Of a stretch of 64,000 nt of DNA, positions 1 through 12,389 are shown piece by piece. The DNA is from Crotalaria pallida. Taxonomy: Eukaryota > Streptophyta > Magnoliopsida > Fabales > Fabaceae. The notes below the pieces were generated by a model. It worked only from the letters and a program-made list of their open reading frames with translations. It was not told the origin of the DNA and did no database searches. The translations under genes were made by a program, and so were the position numbers. Every line of letters begins with the position of its first letter. Positions within the stretch are counted from its first letter, which is position 1. Location of the stretch: NCBI GenBank assembly GCA_037953625.1, contig CM075651.1, forward strand, positions 153,342,001-153,406,000. Reading direction: 5' to 3'.

Positions 1-123
1 TAAGGATAATTTTGAAAATACATATCAAATATTTATATTTATAATATCATTAACAAAATTAATTAAATTTTCTAATGAAAATAAACTCTACTTCAATGAA
101 TTTATATATCGGTGCGGAGGGAG
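1..123. mobile_element. Stowaway-type MITE, truncated by window edge
   Basis: The sequence matches the internal part of the MITE copies at 690 and 36709 (the ATTTTGAAAATACATATCAA block). It ends in CGGAGGGAG followed by TA, the expected Stowaway end and target dinucleotide. The left end lies outside the window. Confidence 0.65.
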
Positions 124-142
124 TAAAAAATTAAAGGTTTTA

Positions 143-332
143 ACCAACAAAGCCCAACATAGTTGGTAGATAGCCGAGTTTTTTAAGCATGATGTCAGGG
201 GTTCGATCCCTGCCGTGGGCATGGAAAAGGCTTTGTTGGTAGAGGCAAAACCCATTTCGGTGATCTCTACGCCTCGGAGGGGATTAGTCTTCGGCTCTCG
301 GCGCGCTGGAGGATACCCTTGGTGTAAAAAAA
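143..332 (+). mobile_element. tRNA-derived SINE
   Basis: This non-coding retroposon is flanked by an 18-bp direct repeat ending in TTAAAGGTTTTA (125-142 and about 333-350), the target-site duplication. A tRNA-like head carries an A-box-like TAGTTGGTAGATAGC and a B box GGTTCGATCC at 200-209. It ends in GGTG plus a poly(A) run. The 3' portion (GGATTAGTC...GGATACC) is shared with the SINE at 20038, so the two belong to related families. It inserted right next to the TA end of the MITE at 1-123. Confidence 0.85.
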
Positions 333-350
333 AAAAAATTAAAGGTTTTA

Positions 351-689
351 TAACTTCAGCATTTTAAAGTGGTAAAGATTTTTTGAAAAAATAAAAACAC
401 AATCTTTAAATTTATTATTAAATACATTATTTTCAAGAAATTGTACCCTTTTAAAAAAAATTATAACCAGTTTAAAATATTTATCTAAAAAAAAAAAAAA
501 AAAACTGATGGAGCATTGAAGGGTTGATATAAATTAAGGTCACCGGGATAGTCAACTCCTCTTATGTCATTCACAACTAAGCGTGACACAGCCTAAAAAC
601 CCAACAATCCAACGTGGACACCCAGACACGATAGCCCTGATTTTCCCAACCTGGAATAATTGTTATTCCATTTTGTCTTATACGTAATA
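351..689. other. AT-rich intergenic, no feature seen
   Basis: Homopolymer runs of A and T (for example 487-503) and no open frame or repeat end that I can support. Confidence 0.6.
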
Positions 690-956
690 CTCTCTTCGTC
701 CCTAATTATAAATTTTTTTAACACTTTTATTTTGTCTTTATTTATAAGGTTTTTTACCAATTTTCAATGAGCATTAATTATTTTTTTCCACAAACACCCT
801 TATTTATTTAATCTTTTTAGATTCTCAATAATATTAATAGGGGTAATTTTGAAAATACATATCAAAAGTTCACATTTCCAATAAAATTAATTAAATTATT
901 CCACTTTCTTAATGGACGTGAAATCTCTCAAGAGAACCTTATAATTAAGAACGAAG
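690..956 (-). mobile_element. Stowaway-type MITE (family 1)
   Basis: It begins after TA with CTCTCTTCGTCCC and ends near AACGAAG. It carries the family-1 interior seen in reverse orientation at 20792 and 33292 and in the same orientation at 36709 (CAATAATATTAATAGGGGTA, then ATGGACGTGAAATC). There is no coding capacity. Confidence 0.75.
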
Positions 957-1245
957 ATAATATTTTTTTAGTAAATTTAATAAGGGTATTATTGAAAATT
1001 GGAAAATTATCTTACAAATACGACCAAATTTTTTTCTCAAATTTTTTTTTATAAACAAGACAAGAGAGAGTAACAAAATTAGAAAAATGGCAATAAGCGC
1101 CTTGTATGTAGTTGGAAAGAATTTGAAAAATGCGATTTATGATATTAAGAAAAATGAGGAACTTGTGTTGTTTTTTTATTATTATTAAGATTGTAGTTTT
1201 GGCTTAAGATTGTAGTTTTGGTTTTTTTTTTCAAAAATAATTATA
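957..1245. other. AT-rich intergenic, nothing recognised
   Basis: Low-complexity AT sequence. No gene, RNA or repeat boundary could be supported. Confidence 0.5.
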
Positions 1246-1249
1246 ATAT

Positions 1250-1606
1250 AAGGTGTTTGTTTGTCAATGCAAATTTCTTAAATTATATTATTGGAAAAAT
1301 AATCAAAAAGCTCCATCATAGCATCTAGAGATTATTTTTTTTATGATTATTTTGTTAAAATCCATGTAATTTTTCTATTATACCCTTATCACGTCAACAT
1401 ATTAACTACCCGTTTATCACTTCATACCTTTTTTTTGTAATTTACTCAGTAAAAATAATAATATTCTTTACACTATTCAAATAAAACAGATTAGCTTAAA
1501 TTCATTTTTCAAGTAAGATACCCAAACATAAACATATTATAATTACAGGAAAATTAAATAACCATAATCTCATTTTACCAATTATACCAAACATCCACTT
1601 ATGGGA
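1250..1606. mobile_element. MITE, second copy at 46513
   Basis: This block shares long segments with 46513-46930, including CCATGTAATTTT, TTTGTAATTTACTCA and ATTCTTTACACTAT. The ends (GTGTTTGTTTG and CAAACATCCACT) look like imperfect inverted repeats. The superfamily is unresolved; hAT or PIF/Harbinger is possible. Confidence 0.5.
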
Positions 1607-2314
1607 AGCTTAACAAGTATTCTTTTTGTTTAAAATAAAAGCAAAACTAACTCACTTTCTTAAATTTTGTTTCATTCACATTGCTACTTTACTAAAACAT
1701 TATTAAAAAATTATCTTAATTGATTTTTGTCTGATTCTCAATACGAAAGTTAGTTTTTTTTTTTGTATAAAAATTAGTTTATTTTGGTATAATTCAAACC
1801 GGAGGATGCATGTACCCAATTTGTGAGCTAGACCCATAAAATTCAATATACTTTTGCTTTACAAATTTCAGTAGGAGCTGATTCTGATTACTCTCACCTT
1901 GCAATTTCTGATCTCCTTGACTAGGCTTCTTCTCCATGACATGCAAGTTTCATTTGGTACATTGCATAGCAGCTAGTGTAGATAACTACTTACATATTTG
2001 AAATGAAATGATATAACAATCGTAGCCCAAAAATTTCGCTGAACAAATTAAACATGCATGTAAACCCAGTTCAGATGTCTTCGTTCTGAACACAATGCCA
2101 AAAAATCAGATTGTCAGATATCCTAAGTTGCATTGAATCTGTAGGTTACTCAATCCGGAAAACTCCAAACCATGGCCCCAACTCATCGTATGCCCTTATT
2201 TTAGCAATCAATATTGCATCTGCATGTATAACCAACTGTTCACGCCACCCCCTTAATTAGCTGAATACTCCATTTGACTTTTATTACTTAAAAGTCATTT
2301 TAATTTTGAAAGGA
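1607..2314. other. Intergenic, no feature seen
   Basis: No coding frame of note, no repeats with clear ends and no RNA gene. Confidence 0.5.
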
Positions 2315-2465
2315 AAATGCTAACAAGTGTCCTTAAAACGAAAACAAATATAGATAAAAGTTACTGTATTGAAAAGTATGATTTTTTATGTTTTCGAAAA
2401 AATGGTGAATGTGAACTTATAATTTTATTTTTTTCATATGTAGTAATCTTAACAAGTGTCCTGCA
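2315..2465. mobile_element. Short MITE, reverse of the copy at 58028
   Basis: Bounded by AATGCTAACAAGTGTCC and CTTAACAAGTGTCC. The interior (AATATAGATAAAAGTTA, ATTTTTTATGTTTT, GTGAATGTGAACTTAT) is shared in reverse complement with 58028-58215. Confidence 0.6.
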
Positions 2466-3440
2466 AGAGCCATATTGAAAAATGATGGTCACAAGTCACA
2501 GATACAGTATATACTAGTAGAATATTAATGATGCTCTTGTGTGAAATATAATACAGATTCCGTAAGTGACCAAAATTGCATATACATATAAGTCCTCCGA
2601 TCCTACATTTGCTATAATTATCTAAACAATAAAGTGATTCAAAGCGTTTAATCTACATTCATTTGTTGAATGTTTATGACCAATAACAGGTAGTAGTATA
2701 GAGTACTATTTTTAATTACTTTAATTTTGGACTTTTCCACAACATGACGACAACGACATTATTATCATATGCTTGCTTTATTTCAAGTCAGTACATTAGC
2801 AAAATAGCAACGGATAATTTCCAAGTTTCAACATCATACATACAGTATACAGTGTGTTATATGCATATGGATATATAACTCTATTTCTAATTACATGATA
2901 GTATCACTTAATTAGCTTTTAGTAGGTGTTAGCCATAACAAAATAAAGTGCCTCAATGACAGAAGCTACCATTTTGTGGTTGAACACTTGAGCAAGGTTT
3001 TTTCAATTTTTTCATACAAAAATAATTTAGCATTTTTTTAATCTCAACTCTTAGACGAGAAACTATATATAAAAGGATAATTTTTATTGATAATTAACAT
3101 TTTTAAAAAAATTTGAGTATTTAATTTATTTAATAATGTAGGACTAAAGTTAAGATTAAGAAAATCTAATAAATTATTGAGTTAACAAGTAATTTAAATA
3201 ATCCTAAGCAAGATTTAAGATTTTTTGAGTTTGCAACATGAAGGAATTATGGTTTTGCCACTATAATTGTGACCACATGTTAAAATTTCCTCACAATATT
3301 TCAAAATTGTGATAAATACTCCTGTACTCCGTATGGCATAACTGCAAATGCAATTGTCCACAATTTAAAACCATGATCTTGGGAAATATGTTTGGGATAT
3401 GATCCAGTTTCTAGGGGTGCACACATTTGTATGTCCACTT
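2466..3440. other. Intergenic, no feature seen
   Basis: AT-rich sequence with no supported gene or repeat boundary. Confidence 0.5.
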
Positions 3441-3442
3441 AT

Positions 3443-3746
3443 GCTCCCTCCGGTCCTATGTATATCTCACATTCTAGAAAGTTTTCTTGGTCCTAATTAT
3501 AAGTCATTTTATATTTTTTATGCATCATTTATTAATTTTTCTCCTTTTTGCCTTTATTAAATGCTTTGACTATTTATGTGTTTTTTTGTTGTTCATTAAT
3601 GAATGCGAATTTTCCAAGAAAAGTTAAGGGGGTAAAATTGTAATGTTAGAATATATTCTCATAGAATTTATAAAACCAACCCCTTTCCTTGGTATGTGTA
3701 ATTCGGTTAAGTATGCCCTATGGAGTAATAAATTTGTAAAGGGAGC
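3443..3746. mobile_element. Stowaway-type MITE (family 2)
   Basis: It starts GCTCCCTCCGGTCC and closes near AAAGGGAGC. The interior (TTTTTTATGCATCAT, TGTAATGTTA, ATATATTCTCATA) recurs at 32983-33218, which defines a second MITE family in the window. Confidence 0.65.
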
Positions 3747-5480
3747 AAGTGATTCAGACGTTTGTAAGAATATAATGAGCCAAAGGCTGAGCAAGTAGCC
3801 ACGGATGAGTTAGTTCTGGCTGGCTGGCTGGGTGCTGAATTGTGAATGCTGATAACTGTGAATTTTTAGGTAGCCGTGTTCATGAAAATTGAAATCACAT
3901 CCACCACATTGAGCCAGGGAAAAACTTGGCTTTTAACTACTCATAGTCATAGGGAATCTCAACAGTACATACATACGGTAAAAGCAACTTGAGTTTGACA
4001 TTGAAAGCATAGGCAGTTATCGTGTGGGGCTCTTGTTCTTGAGGTAAAAAGAACACCCTTCCCATTACCCTCTCTTTCTCTACTTGCACAAGCAGAACAC
4101 TCTACTATCCTTACCCCACAGAGCAATCAATTGAGAGCAAAGAAAATCTCTTTTTCATCATTCAAGTTTGATTTTTTTTTTTTTTTTTGGTGTCAATGTA
4201 AAACCAGATGGGGCACATATGCCAGGAAGAATGGAACTAAATGTATGGGGCACATATGTCGAATGACTATCATAAGTTAAGTAAAGTTGTATATGGCGAT
4301 AATGATGATAGGATATGGTTGGTGTGTTAAACTATCCGTGGTAAAATAAAAGTTGATGAAATTTAAAATGAAAAATAAAGCTAAAAAAAATACTTTTATT
4401 AAAAAAATTGGAAAAAGGTGCATGAATATGGTTTAAAAATAAGAGCATCAAAGAATTTTCCATGAAATTTAAAGCATTAATAAGTTCACAAGTCTTTGCA
4501 TTTTATGCAAAAAATTAATTTTACTTTATCTACAATTTTTCAAAATAAATAAAATTTCTGTATTCACCCTTCCCATCCTGCTCACAACTCCTCCGATCCA
4601 CTTGCAAGTCAGTCAGAAACTCAGTTGAATCTCCATTATTACTCAGTACTCACTCTTATATCTGGTACATTCACAATAAAATAAGTCCTCACTAATACTT
4701 TAATTTGTTGCGTCTGATGTGATGAGAATTGACATGACCACATCCCAAGTAGCTGTAAATTGTAGTACTAGGATTCTTGATTCATTAATCCAATAAAATG
4801 TCTTGTTAGTAGTACTATATGTTTGTCAGATCCTGCTCCCCGCTACTCTCACAATATATATGTTGGACGTACGTAAAATCACTAGTGGACCGAGTTTACA
4901 GGAAAGAATCAACGGTGTAAGAAATTTGTGCCGTGAATCGAATTAGCCACAGACCCAATAGATTTTTCCTGGCGCTTGCAATTTACAGCAAAAAATGAAA
5001 ATATAACGCAGAATGACTATCAGATCTTCCTACACAGGCAAAAATATAAGGTATTAATTCCTAGAAGAATCGTTAACATTTTTTCTTTTAAAAAAAGAAG
5101 GGGCCATTCACAACAGAGGTTATAACTTACGGTATGAACAACATTAGTTTGTGGTCCCAGCAATATATCATGAGACATATATATGGTGACCTAATTCATT
5201 AAAAAAAAGAAAAACTTCCACATGGACTCCAACGTGTGAAATTTATATGCATTATCAGTTTATCACAAAGGGGAGATGGTATCACTTATAAATAAAAAAA
5301 TAAAAAACAAAGGGGAGATGGTAAATATATACTACAAACATTTCCTTGAGTAAGCTCATAAGCACCATTGGGTGTTGAATCCATGTGGTACATACTACAA
5401 GAGGTCATGATAAATATCAAAGCTCAACCGCCTAAGAGTCTTGGTTAGTCTACATTATTTTAACCGTATAAATATCATCA
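3747..5480. other. Intergenic; pyrimidine-rich leader-like tract
   Basis: A CT-rich stretch near 4048-4090 looks like a plant 5' leader, but no gene follows it. A 17-bp poly(T) run lies at 4172-4188. I see no coding sequence or bounded repeat. Confidence 0.45.
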
Positions 5481-5694
5481 ATTCAAGGTAGGGGTGAGCA
5501 TGGGATAGGTTGGGCTTGTCCCTCACCCGTCCTAAAATGTTGTTCGGGCCAATTTTTCAACCCGAATTCGTCCCTGATTAGAGAGGAACAAGATAAGGAC
5601 GGGTCTAAAATAGGACGAATCATAATATGGACGGGTCCGGGTTCACCTAGGACACGGATGAATAACATTAAAAAAAACAAAACAAGCAGGAGAA

Positions 5695-5713
5695 GATGAT
5701 GATGATGATGATG

Positions 5714-5756
<43 letters not shown>
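5695..5756. repeat. (GAT)n-(AAT)n microsatellite
   Basis: Uninterrupted GAT triplets pass into AAT triplets inside the hAT element. On the minus strand this gives a spurious His/Tyr homopolymer frame that is not a gene. Confidence 0.9.
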
Positions 5757-6145
5757 GTGCAGAAAATGCAACCTACTGACATACAACATACAACAAAGGA
5801 AAACGAGAACATACAACATACCGACTTAGCAAGGTTTACAAAAGAAAAACATAGCAAAGTTTTAATAATACTTCTATAATAGGTCAATAATACTCAATAT
5901 TCAATAATACTTCAATAAATCATTATTGTTATAGTTCCTAATATTTCAATAAATCAATAATACTTCAAAATAATCAATAATAATAAATAATGAGTACCTC
6001 ATTTCAAAAAATAAAAAATTAATAAGTACCTTGAAGCTTGAAGAATAACAGGACACTTAGTAAGTTAGTGTTTTAGTTTTAGAAATTAGAATAAAAATTA
6101 ATATATGTGTATATATATATAATATTTAATTATATAATCCGGGTG

Positions 6146-6323
6146 TTCTGTTTGTTTTGCAGTACTGAGGTGTTCAAAAGGTGTTATGGTTGTATTGTTG
6201 TCCACCTTTCAGCACATGATTTTGATTCCCTTATCAAACCCTTCATAGAAGGTGGGGTAGTGGGATCTATGATGCTGGGGTGGATCTTTATTTCAATAAA
6301 GATTTATTATTTATCAAAAAAAA
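6146..6323 (+). mobile_element. Short retroposon nested in hAT element
   Basis: A 178-bp insertion ending in poly(A), flanked by an 18-bp direct repeat AATTATATAATCCGGGTG (6128-6145 and 6324-6341, one mismatch). The long duplication and A tail indicate LINE-machinery retrotransposition. The body could be a heavily 5'-truncated LINE or another retroposed transcript. I see no box A or B. Confidence 0.75.
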
Positions 6324-6505
6324 AATTATATAATCCGAGTGACCCGGGCATGGACCCGACCCATCCTTAAAAGGATCGGCTCTGTCCTCTTTACAAATGA
6401 GTTTGTCTTTTCATAAGCTTTGTGATGGGTTTGACCCGACCCGAACCCGTCGGGTTTTGACAGGTCTCCGGGTAGGGTCGAGTCATTCTCACCCCTAATT
6501 CAAGG

Positions 6506-8934
6506 AGTAAAAGATTTTCTTTATTTATTTATTTTTTAAAAATAGATAAAATATCATTCATTGAAGAATTTAATAATAATTTAAATATTAAATTAAATGT
6601 CGTTAAAAAGCCAATAATCATTAGATGCAGAAAATAAAAAAAAATGGAAAAAAGGAAATGAAAAAAATCACAATTCCAATTCAGGTGGTACATTTGGCCC
6701 ATAATCGGACTCCTGCCTTAGGCATGATACGCCGCCCACTCTTTTCTCTCTTTCAAGATATGAATTCGTAGCTTTGAAAGTTAGGATTTAGTTTAAGATT
6801 TATCGTGGTCGATAATACAGTCACGATGCATCAGTTAACATGACTGACAATGGGTTACGTTCCTACCCAGCCTTTTTTATTTTTGAATTTTAAGGTGTCG
6901 GTCGTGAAGGGGTCGTGAAGGGGGTGTCGACCGTGAGAAGGGTGAAGACCATGGAAATTCACTTTTAAATATGGGCCTTGAACAATCATCATGACCTTGA
7001 CCTTGTTTCAGTTATGTTTTATCCCAAGCATTCACTTTTATGTTCATACCTTCTTTATTTGTTCTCATACCAAACAAAAATAAGAGCTTTCTTATTTTAT
7101 AAACAACAAAATAGAAAAATTTAGAACATGTTATGTTTTATCTGGGTCCTGATTGTGATCACAACTTGAATAAAAATTAAAAATTGCCAGAATATTGGGC
7201 CTTGAGGTTTCTTCACGACCGAAGCTTTAAACAAGGTCATGGACATTGTTCCCGACTTGACCTATTTTTGCAAACATCTTGATTTCTAGGTCCAACATCC
7301 CATCCCATTAACCCAACGAACCGTGTATTAAGTAAGCAACTGATTTATGTTGGATTCCATCCACAAAAAAGTATGTAACGATGGTGGGGTTTTTTTAAAC
7401 GAAAATATGCTACTAGTGACCCCAAACTGACACTGAAAAAATATCAATGGCATACAAGTTATCGTCTTCTTCACGTAATTCTTAATCATCTCGATAATCA
7501 CAACTTCATTGTATGAGATTCAAATGTGTCTTCAAAGTTGAAGGTTGTTGAGTGGTTAAGGTTTGAGATTGATGAGTGTGGTTGAGGTTTGAGATTGATG
7601 TTGGGTGGAAGTGGAATGAAATGAGGAAGGTGGAGGGGAAGAAGGTTTTCGTGAGTTTTTTTTTTTGGTTCGGTTCTAGGAAAGGACATTTTGGATATTT
7701 AAAAAAAAAAGTGAGATATATAAAGTTCAGAGTGGATGTATAAACAACACCCTCATTATTATTATCACCACAAAAATATTTTGAGAAGGCCAATTGGGCT
7801 GATTATATAAGTGAAGCGGAACTCCGTAGCCACTTCTTTGGCAGAAGACCGGTTAATTAGAAACTTAGAATAAGATTGGAGCCCAATTATTGTGCTCATG
7901 TGCTGGATGGTTCAATGATAGAAGCGGCCGGAATTAGGATATGTTTGCTTTGGCGTTTCAAGCCTTCAAATGCGCGTTGGAATAAAAGCTACTGAGGGGG
8001 AGCTTTACAGCAAATACACGTTTGTTCCCCCCAATCGCCCAACCAAACACATACTTAGTAGTAGCGAATGTGACGCTAAATAAATCTTACTAATTCTGGA
8101 TATATACAAATCCTACTTCAATCAGTTGAAGTATAATTGTTGAATAGTAAATTGATGACTTTTTGAATTAATTGGGCCGGAGCTTTGGATGGTTTACTTG
8201 CATTGGGTTCGTAAATTCAAACACTGTTGTATCATATGTCTTTGGAAGCATGCGTTTGTCTTCACTCTTGAGGTTCAGGAGCTCCTTTTCATCCTTTTAA
8301 GGTTTTCATGTATTTTCCAACTCGGGATCATGGTTTCGGTTTTGTATTTGTATTTGCTGGAATTATCTCTTATGCTTCTATGCTCTTTGTAATGAAATTT
8401 TTCCCTATCCGAAAATATCAGTATTCATGTTTTCTCAAGCGCTTACAACACCTTGTATTGTTTGCATACACCTTAAAGCTTTATTTTTTTAACTATTAAA
8501 ACCAAAAATACTCTCACCATTGAACCAAATACTACCATGTTAGTAGAGTGAATAAGGAAAAAGATGGATTTATTGTATGACAATAACTTATGGGAATTAT
8601 TTGAAACAATTTTTTTAAAGATTGATTTTTAACTTAAAAATAACTTAAAAAACCTATCTAACAATTTTATATTTTCTAAACAAAAATATGATGTGACGTC
8701 TTAATTCATATGCTTTATTTTCATTGGATAAATATGAGAGGGTATCCCAACCCTCATTCATCCAAGGGTACAGAGGCATTCTCCCAAAGTGTTTAAATAT
8801 CTTATCCACCTACATTTAGTAAAGAAAAACTTTGAATCATTTTATGTATCGTAATAATTAAAGAGAGGTGATTGGTTAAAAATAATAATTTCAACCAAAA
8901 TTTTTTTATTTTATAATTTTTTGTCCAATCTTCT
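6506..8934. other. Intergenic, no gene recognised
   Basis: Small open frames occur (for example around 7498-7793 and 8189-8499). They are low-complexity or hydrophobic by composition and show no domain that I recognise. Confidence 0.5.
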
Positions 8935-8947
8935 CACTTTGTCATAT

Positions 8948-9108
8948 ATTTTTTTTTATACACCAATCGGTACCCGAATCTGGTTTACCCAGAATCTGAC
9001 TCATCTGGTCCGACCCAACTAAGCTCGCACTAAACGATAGGTTTGAACTCGAGACCAATTATTTAAGGGATCAGGTGAACTACTACTTGACCAAGCCTTC
9101 CTTGGTCA
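8948..9108 (-). mobile_element. tRNA-derived SINE (minus strand)
   Basis: Flanked by a 13-bp duplication CACTTTGTCATAT (8935-8947 and 9109-9121). On the minus strand the head reads TGGTCAAGTAGTAG (A-box-like), and a B-box variant GAGTTCAAAC lies at 9041-9050. The 3' A-rich tail appears as the T run at 8950-8958. Its body differs from the SINEs at 143 and 20038. Confidence 0.8.
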
Positions 9109-9121
9109 CACTTTGTCATAT

Positions 9122-10440
9122 GAAATGACGTAAAGGTGGAATGTGTGATGTGTTTTTTTAACAAATTGCATAAAAAATTAAATGCACCCTAATGTGCTCA
9201 CCTTATCGGCAAATTCATAGAGGATTTTTTTTTCTTCTTTTTTTTCATAATTCAAGTTAAATTACTAGCCAAGTCGAGGATGAATATCTGTGTGCATATC
9301 AGCATAGGGGTGTACCGCTGAAAATGGCTTGCCCCTTGTGTGTTACCATAAAAGAGGTTTTTTCTCCTCGGTTGTCTCTGGTCCCCAAAAATTACTTGTC
9401 TAAATCCATTGAACTTTAGTACAGGCGTCTTAATGTCAATCGGGAACTTGAACATGTTCTTGTGGCAACTAGGATCTTCATGAAGGCAAATTATCCTCAA
9501 AGTGAATGTGCCAAAACAAGCTAGCATCATTTCTCAACTTCAAGGTCATTGTCTACTAGGTTAGCCATTGTTGAAGCATAATTTAACAACAGTTTCTCAA
9601 CCCATCTTTGTCTTAAATGAGACAATCCAATTTATTCGTTGAAAATATCAGCAAGAATTTTTTTTTTTGCCAAATCAGTTCAATATATTCATCTTTTTCA
9701 ATCACACTCGAGTCATTTTGAGCTAACAATAAAGTTCCATATCAATATAATCAGCTAAAGTAAGACTTTAAAGTTTAAAAAAAAAATAAAATTGGAAACT
9801 AAAATCAAAATCATCTATATTTGTAAATTAACTATTTTGTGTTCTTGAATAACATAAAAATTAGCTATAATTTTCAGAATATTGATCTTTGGCAGTTACT
9901 CATTCCATTACTTTAATTATTTTTTTTTTAGAATTTTTTTCCTTTTTATCCATTTTTTGGGGATTTTTAGTGTGTAAAAATTGTTATTTTTTTATGTTTA
10001 TCTCTATTTAATTGGTCTTGGTTAACATAAGTAGTGAAGAAAAAATAATGACTATAAAAAGAAAAATGGTATATTGAGAAAAGCAGAATTACTAATATAT
10101 TGGAAATCCAAACAATAATTATATTTTTTAAATGATGTGTTTTACTTGTAATAAAACAGATAAATAAAAACATAGATATTACATTGCATTCAATTTAATA
10201 TAAAGATTAGTGAGAAGAAGAAGAAACTCTACAACACTAATGGTCCAATATTTGTGAATTTGAACATAATCTTTCATTCTTGTTTTGGACTTATGCAACC
10301 CACATGCATGGTTCATATAAATGGGCCTTTAATTCCAACATTTAGATCGGTTGCATGTCGTGTTGCCCTTCATAAGTTTGACTAGCTGAGTTATAACAAA
10401 CATAAGGAGCCATAGAATTCAGTGAAAGAAAGCTAGAAAA
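9122..10440. other. Intergenic; unassigned 92-codon minus frame
   Basis: A 92-codon minus-strand frame at 9252-9530 has balanced amino-acid composition but no motif I can name. It could be a decayed gene or transposon fragment. Nothing else was identified. Confidence 0.35.
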
Positions 10441-10442
10441 TA

Positions 10443-10727
10443 CTCCATCCGTTCCTATTTATCTGTCATATTTCAAACAAAACACGTTCATTAAGAAATC
10501 CAATCATTACTCAAATTTCCAATGCATTAATTATGTTTTTTCCTACTATACCCTTTCTCTCTCTATAATCATTAATTTTTCTCCACTACTTACATAAACC
10601 AAGACATATTAAATAGGGGCAAACATGGAAAATAACATTTATTACACTCTTGAAATCCTCAATACGACAGATAAAAAGAAACAAAAAATCTCTTCAAAAA
10701 ACGACAGATAAAAAGGAACGGAGGGAG
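10443..10727. mobile_element. Stowaway-type MITE
   Basis: Starts CTCCATCCGTTCC, ends GGAACGGAGGGAG, and is flanked by TA on both sides (10441-10442 and 10728-10729). Subterminal ATCTGTC/GACAGAT repeats pair with each other. A degenerate relative lies near 35565. Confidence 0.85.
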
Positions 10728-10729
10728 TA

Positions 10730-11671
10730 ATAATATGACTATTTGAGTGTATGTCCCCTGTTCCCCATTTCATGAGCCAAAGTTTCTGAACTTCAATTTA
10801 TTCCCACTCTTCTTACATGCATGGCTTAAAATTGGAAGAAAAAAGTACAATATCTTAATATCAGAGATAAAAATTGATCATATATATGTTTTGCAGCAGT
10901 GCAGTGTGCTATTACAGAACATCTTTCTTCCTTGTCTTCAATCTGAAAAAGAATTCCACATGAAAAAGTGAACAAAAGGTAATGAGAAAGATAAAAATGA
11001 CAAGGCATCAATTTTCTTAAACTTGCAGAGAAGGAATCATTATATTGAAAACTGGTGTGCAAAAGATATGATCTGGTTTTGTGGGATATGTTTTACAGAC
11101 AGAAATAAGGACTTCATAACATATTAAAGCAATGCCATGTTATTGTCTAAATGCAATTAACTAGACTAGTGACCCAACATGAAGAATTGGAGTATATAGA
11201 TGAATGGTCACTAATAAAGGTTCTGAAACAGATTTGTTGATACCAAAACCATTATGTATGACTTCGGTGAAATTGACAATGCATAGTCAACGATGAATAC
11301 AAGTTTTCATAATTGATATAGTAGATAGTTTTTTTATTCTGAAGGAATAGTATAGATAGTTCTCATTGGGTATTTAAGTATAAAATGGAGAAGAGCACAT
11401 ATTCTGTCTTAAAAAGATATGTCATTTGTTGTGATTCATTTAAATTTAATAAATAAATATTTTTTTCAACTAATCACAACAAGTCATACATGAAGTGACA
11501 CACTTTTTGAAAATGAAATCTAACATTAAATAAAATAAAAAGATTGAGTATTTATAAATAATAAAACTCATGTAGCCATTATGTTAAAATTTTAATTCGA
11601 GACGTAGTATCTTCTTAATTGATGGTTCTTTAAAAAAATTGCGAAGGCAAATGCAAGAGAGTTGAGGATGT
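10730..11671. other. Intergenic, nothing recognised
   Basis: Overlapping small frames on both strands at 10747-11062 show no recognisable motif. No repeat ends were seen. Confidence 0.5.
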
Positions 11672-11679
11672 GGTTGTGG

Positions 11680-12207
11680 TAGAGCCGACAATTTGGCTGA
11701 CCCGATAAGCCGCATCATATCCGGGTTTATACAACAAAGTTTGAGCCCAAAATATATCTGGGCCTTTTTAACCCGGTCCGAAAAAGCCCGAGTTCGAATC
11801 GGGCTAGCTCGGCCCAGGTCGACAACCCGATTATTATTATTTTTTTTTTACAAAAAATTAAACCACTCTACAGACTTCTTGCCTTCTTGGTACTTTAATT
11901 AAACATCTTCAGTTCTTCCTCACGACATATTAAACACTTTCACTCACTGCTCATTTCTTTCACAACAACAATTAAACACTTTATTTGTTTTTTTTTTTTT
12001 TGAAATTTTTGTATAAAATTATTATGTTTTATTAAAATAAAAAAAAAAGAAAAAGTTGTCGGGCGGCCCGCTACCCGCATAGGGCGGGCTTGGCATGAAT
12101 TTAGAAGCCCGAATTTTAGCTGGGCTTTTTTAGCCCGGCTCGGTCACGGCTCGAGCCCGAAACGAGCCGGCTCAAACCCGACCGGGTAGCCCGAATTGCC
12201 AACTCTA
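11680..12207. mobile_element. Non-autonomous hAT element
   Basis: A 528-bp element with terminal inverted repeats TAGAGCCGACAATTTGGCT and the complement of GAATTGCCAACTCTA. The 8-bp flanks GGTTGTGG and GATTGTGG differ at one position. Subterminal regions are GC-rich with repeated GCCCG/CGGGC motifs, in sharp contrast to the AT-rich centre and flanks. There is no transposase. Confidence 0.82.
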
Positions 12208-12389
12208 GATTGTGGTCTGCAACTTCTTAAAACCATGTAAAAGCACATGGGTGCCACAGGCGGGAACACCCATTGGTAAGTGTTCGTGGGCCCCGTATGC
12301 TTTTATACCGTATAGATTACTTTTTTCTTTCTTTTCCTTTTTTCAAAGGGAAGTACAACTTCTCAAATATTCTATACTTTAATAAAAGT

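Larger units (their letters stand above)
5489..6497. mobile_element. Non-autonomous hAT element
   Basis: A 1,009-bp element bounded by terminal inverted repeats TAGGGGTGAGCATGGG and its near-complement ending TTCTCACCCCTA. It is flanked by a perfect 8-bp duplication ATTCAAGG (5481-5488 and 6498-6505), diagnostic of the hAT superfamily. Subterminal GGGT/GACCCG-rich blocks repeat at both ends, as expected for transposase-binding sites. There is no transposase frame. The interior holds a GAT/AAT microsatellite and a nested retroposon. Confidence 0.88.

Noticed and set aside
5483..5887. 134-codon minus-strand frame with Tyr/His runs
   Set aside because: It is the translation of the GAT/AAT microsatellite and hAT terminal sequence, not a gene.
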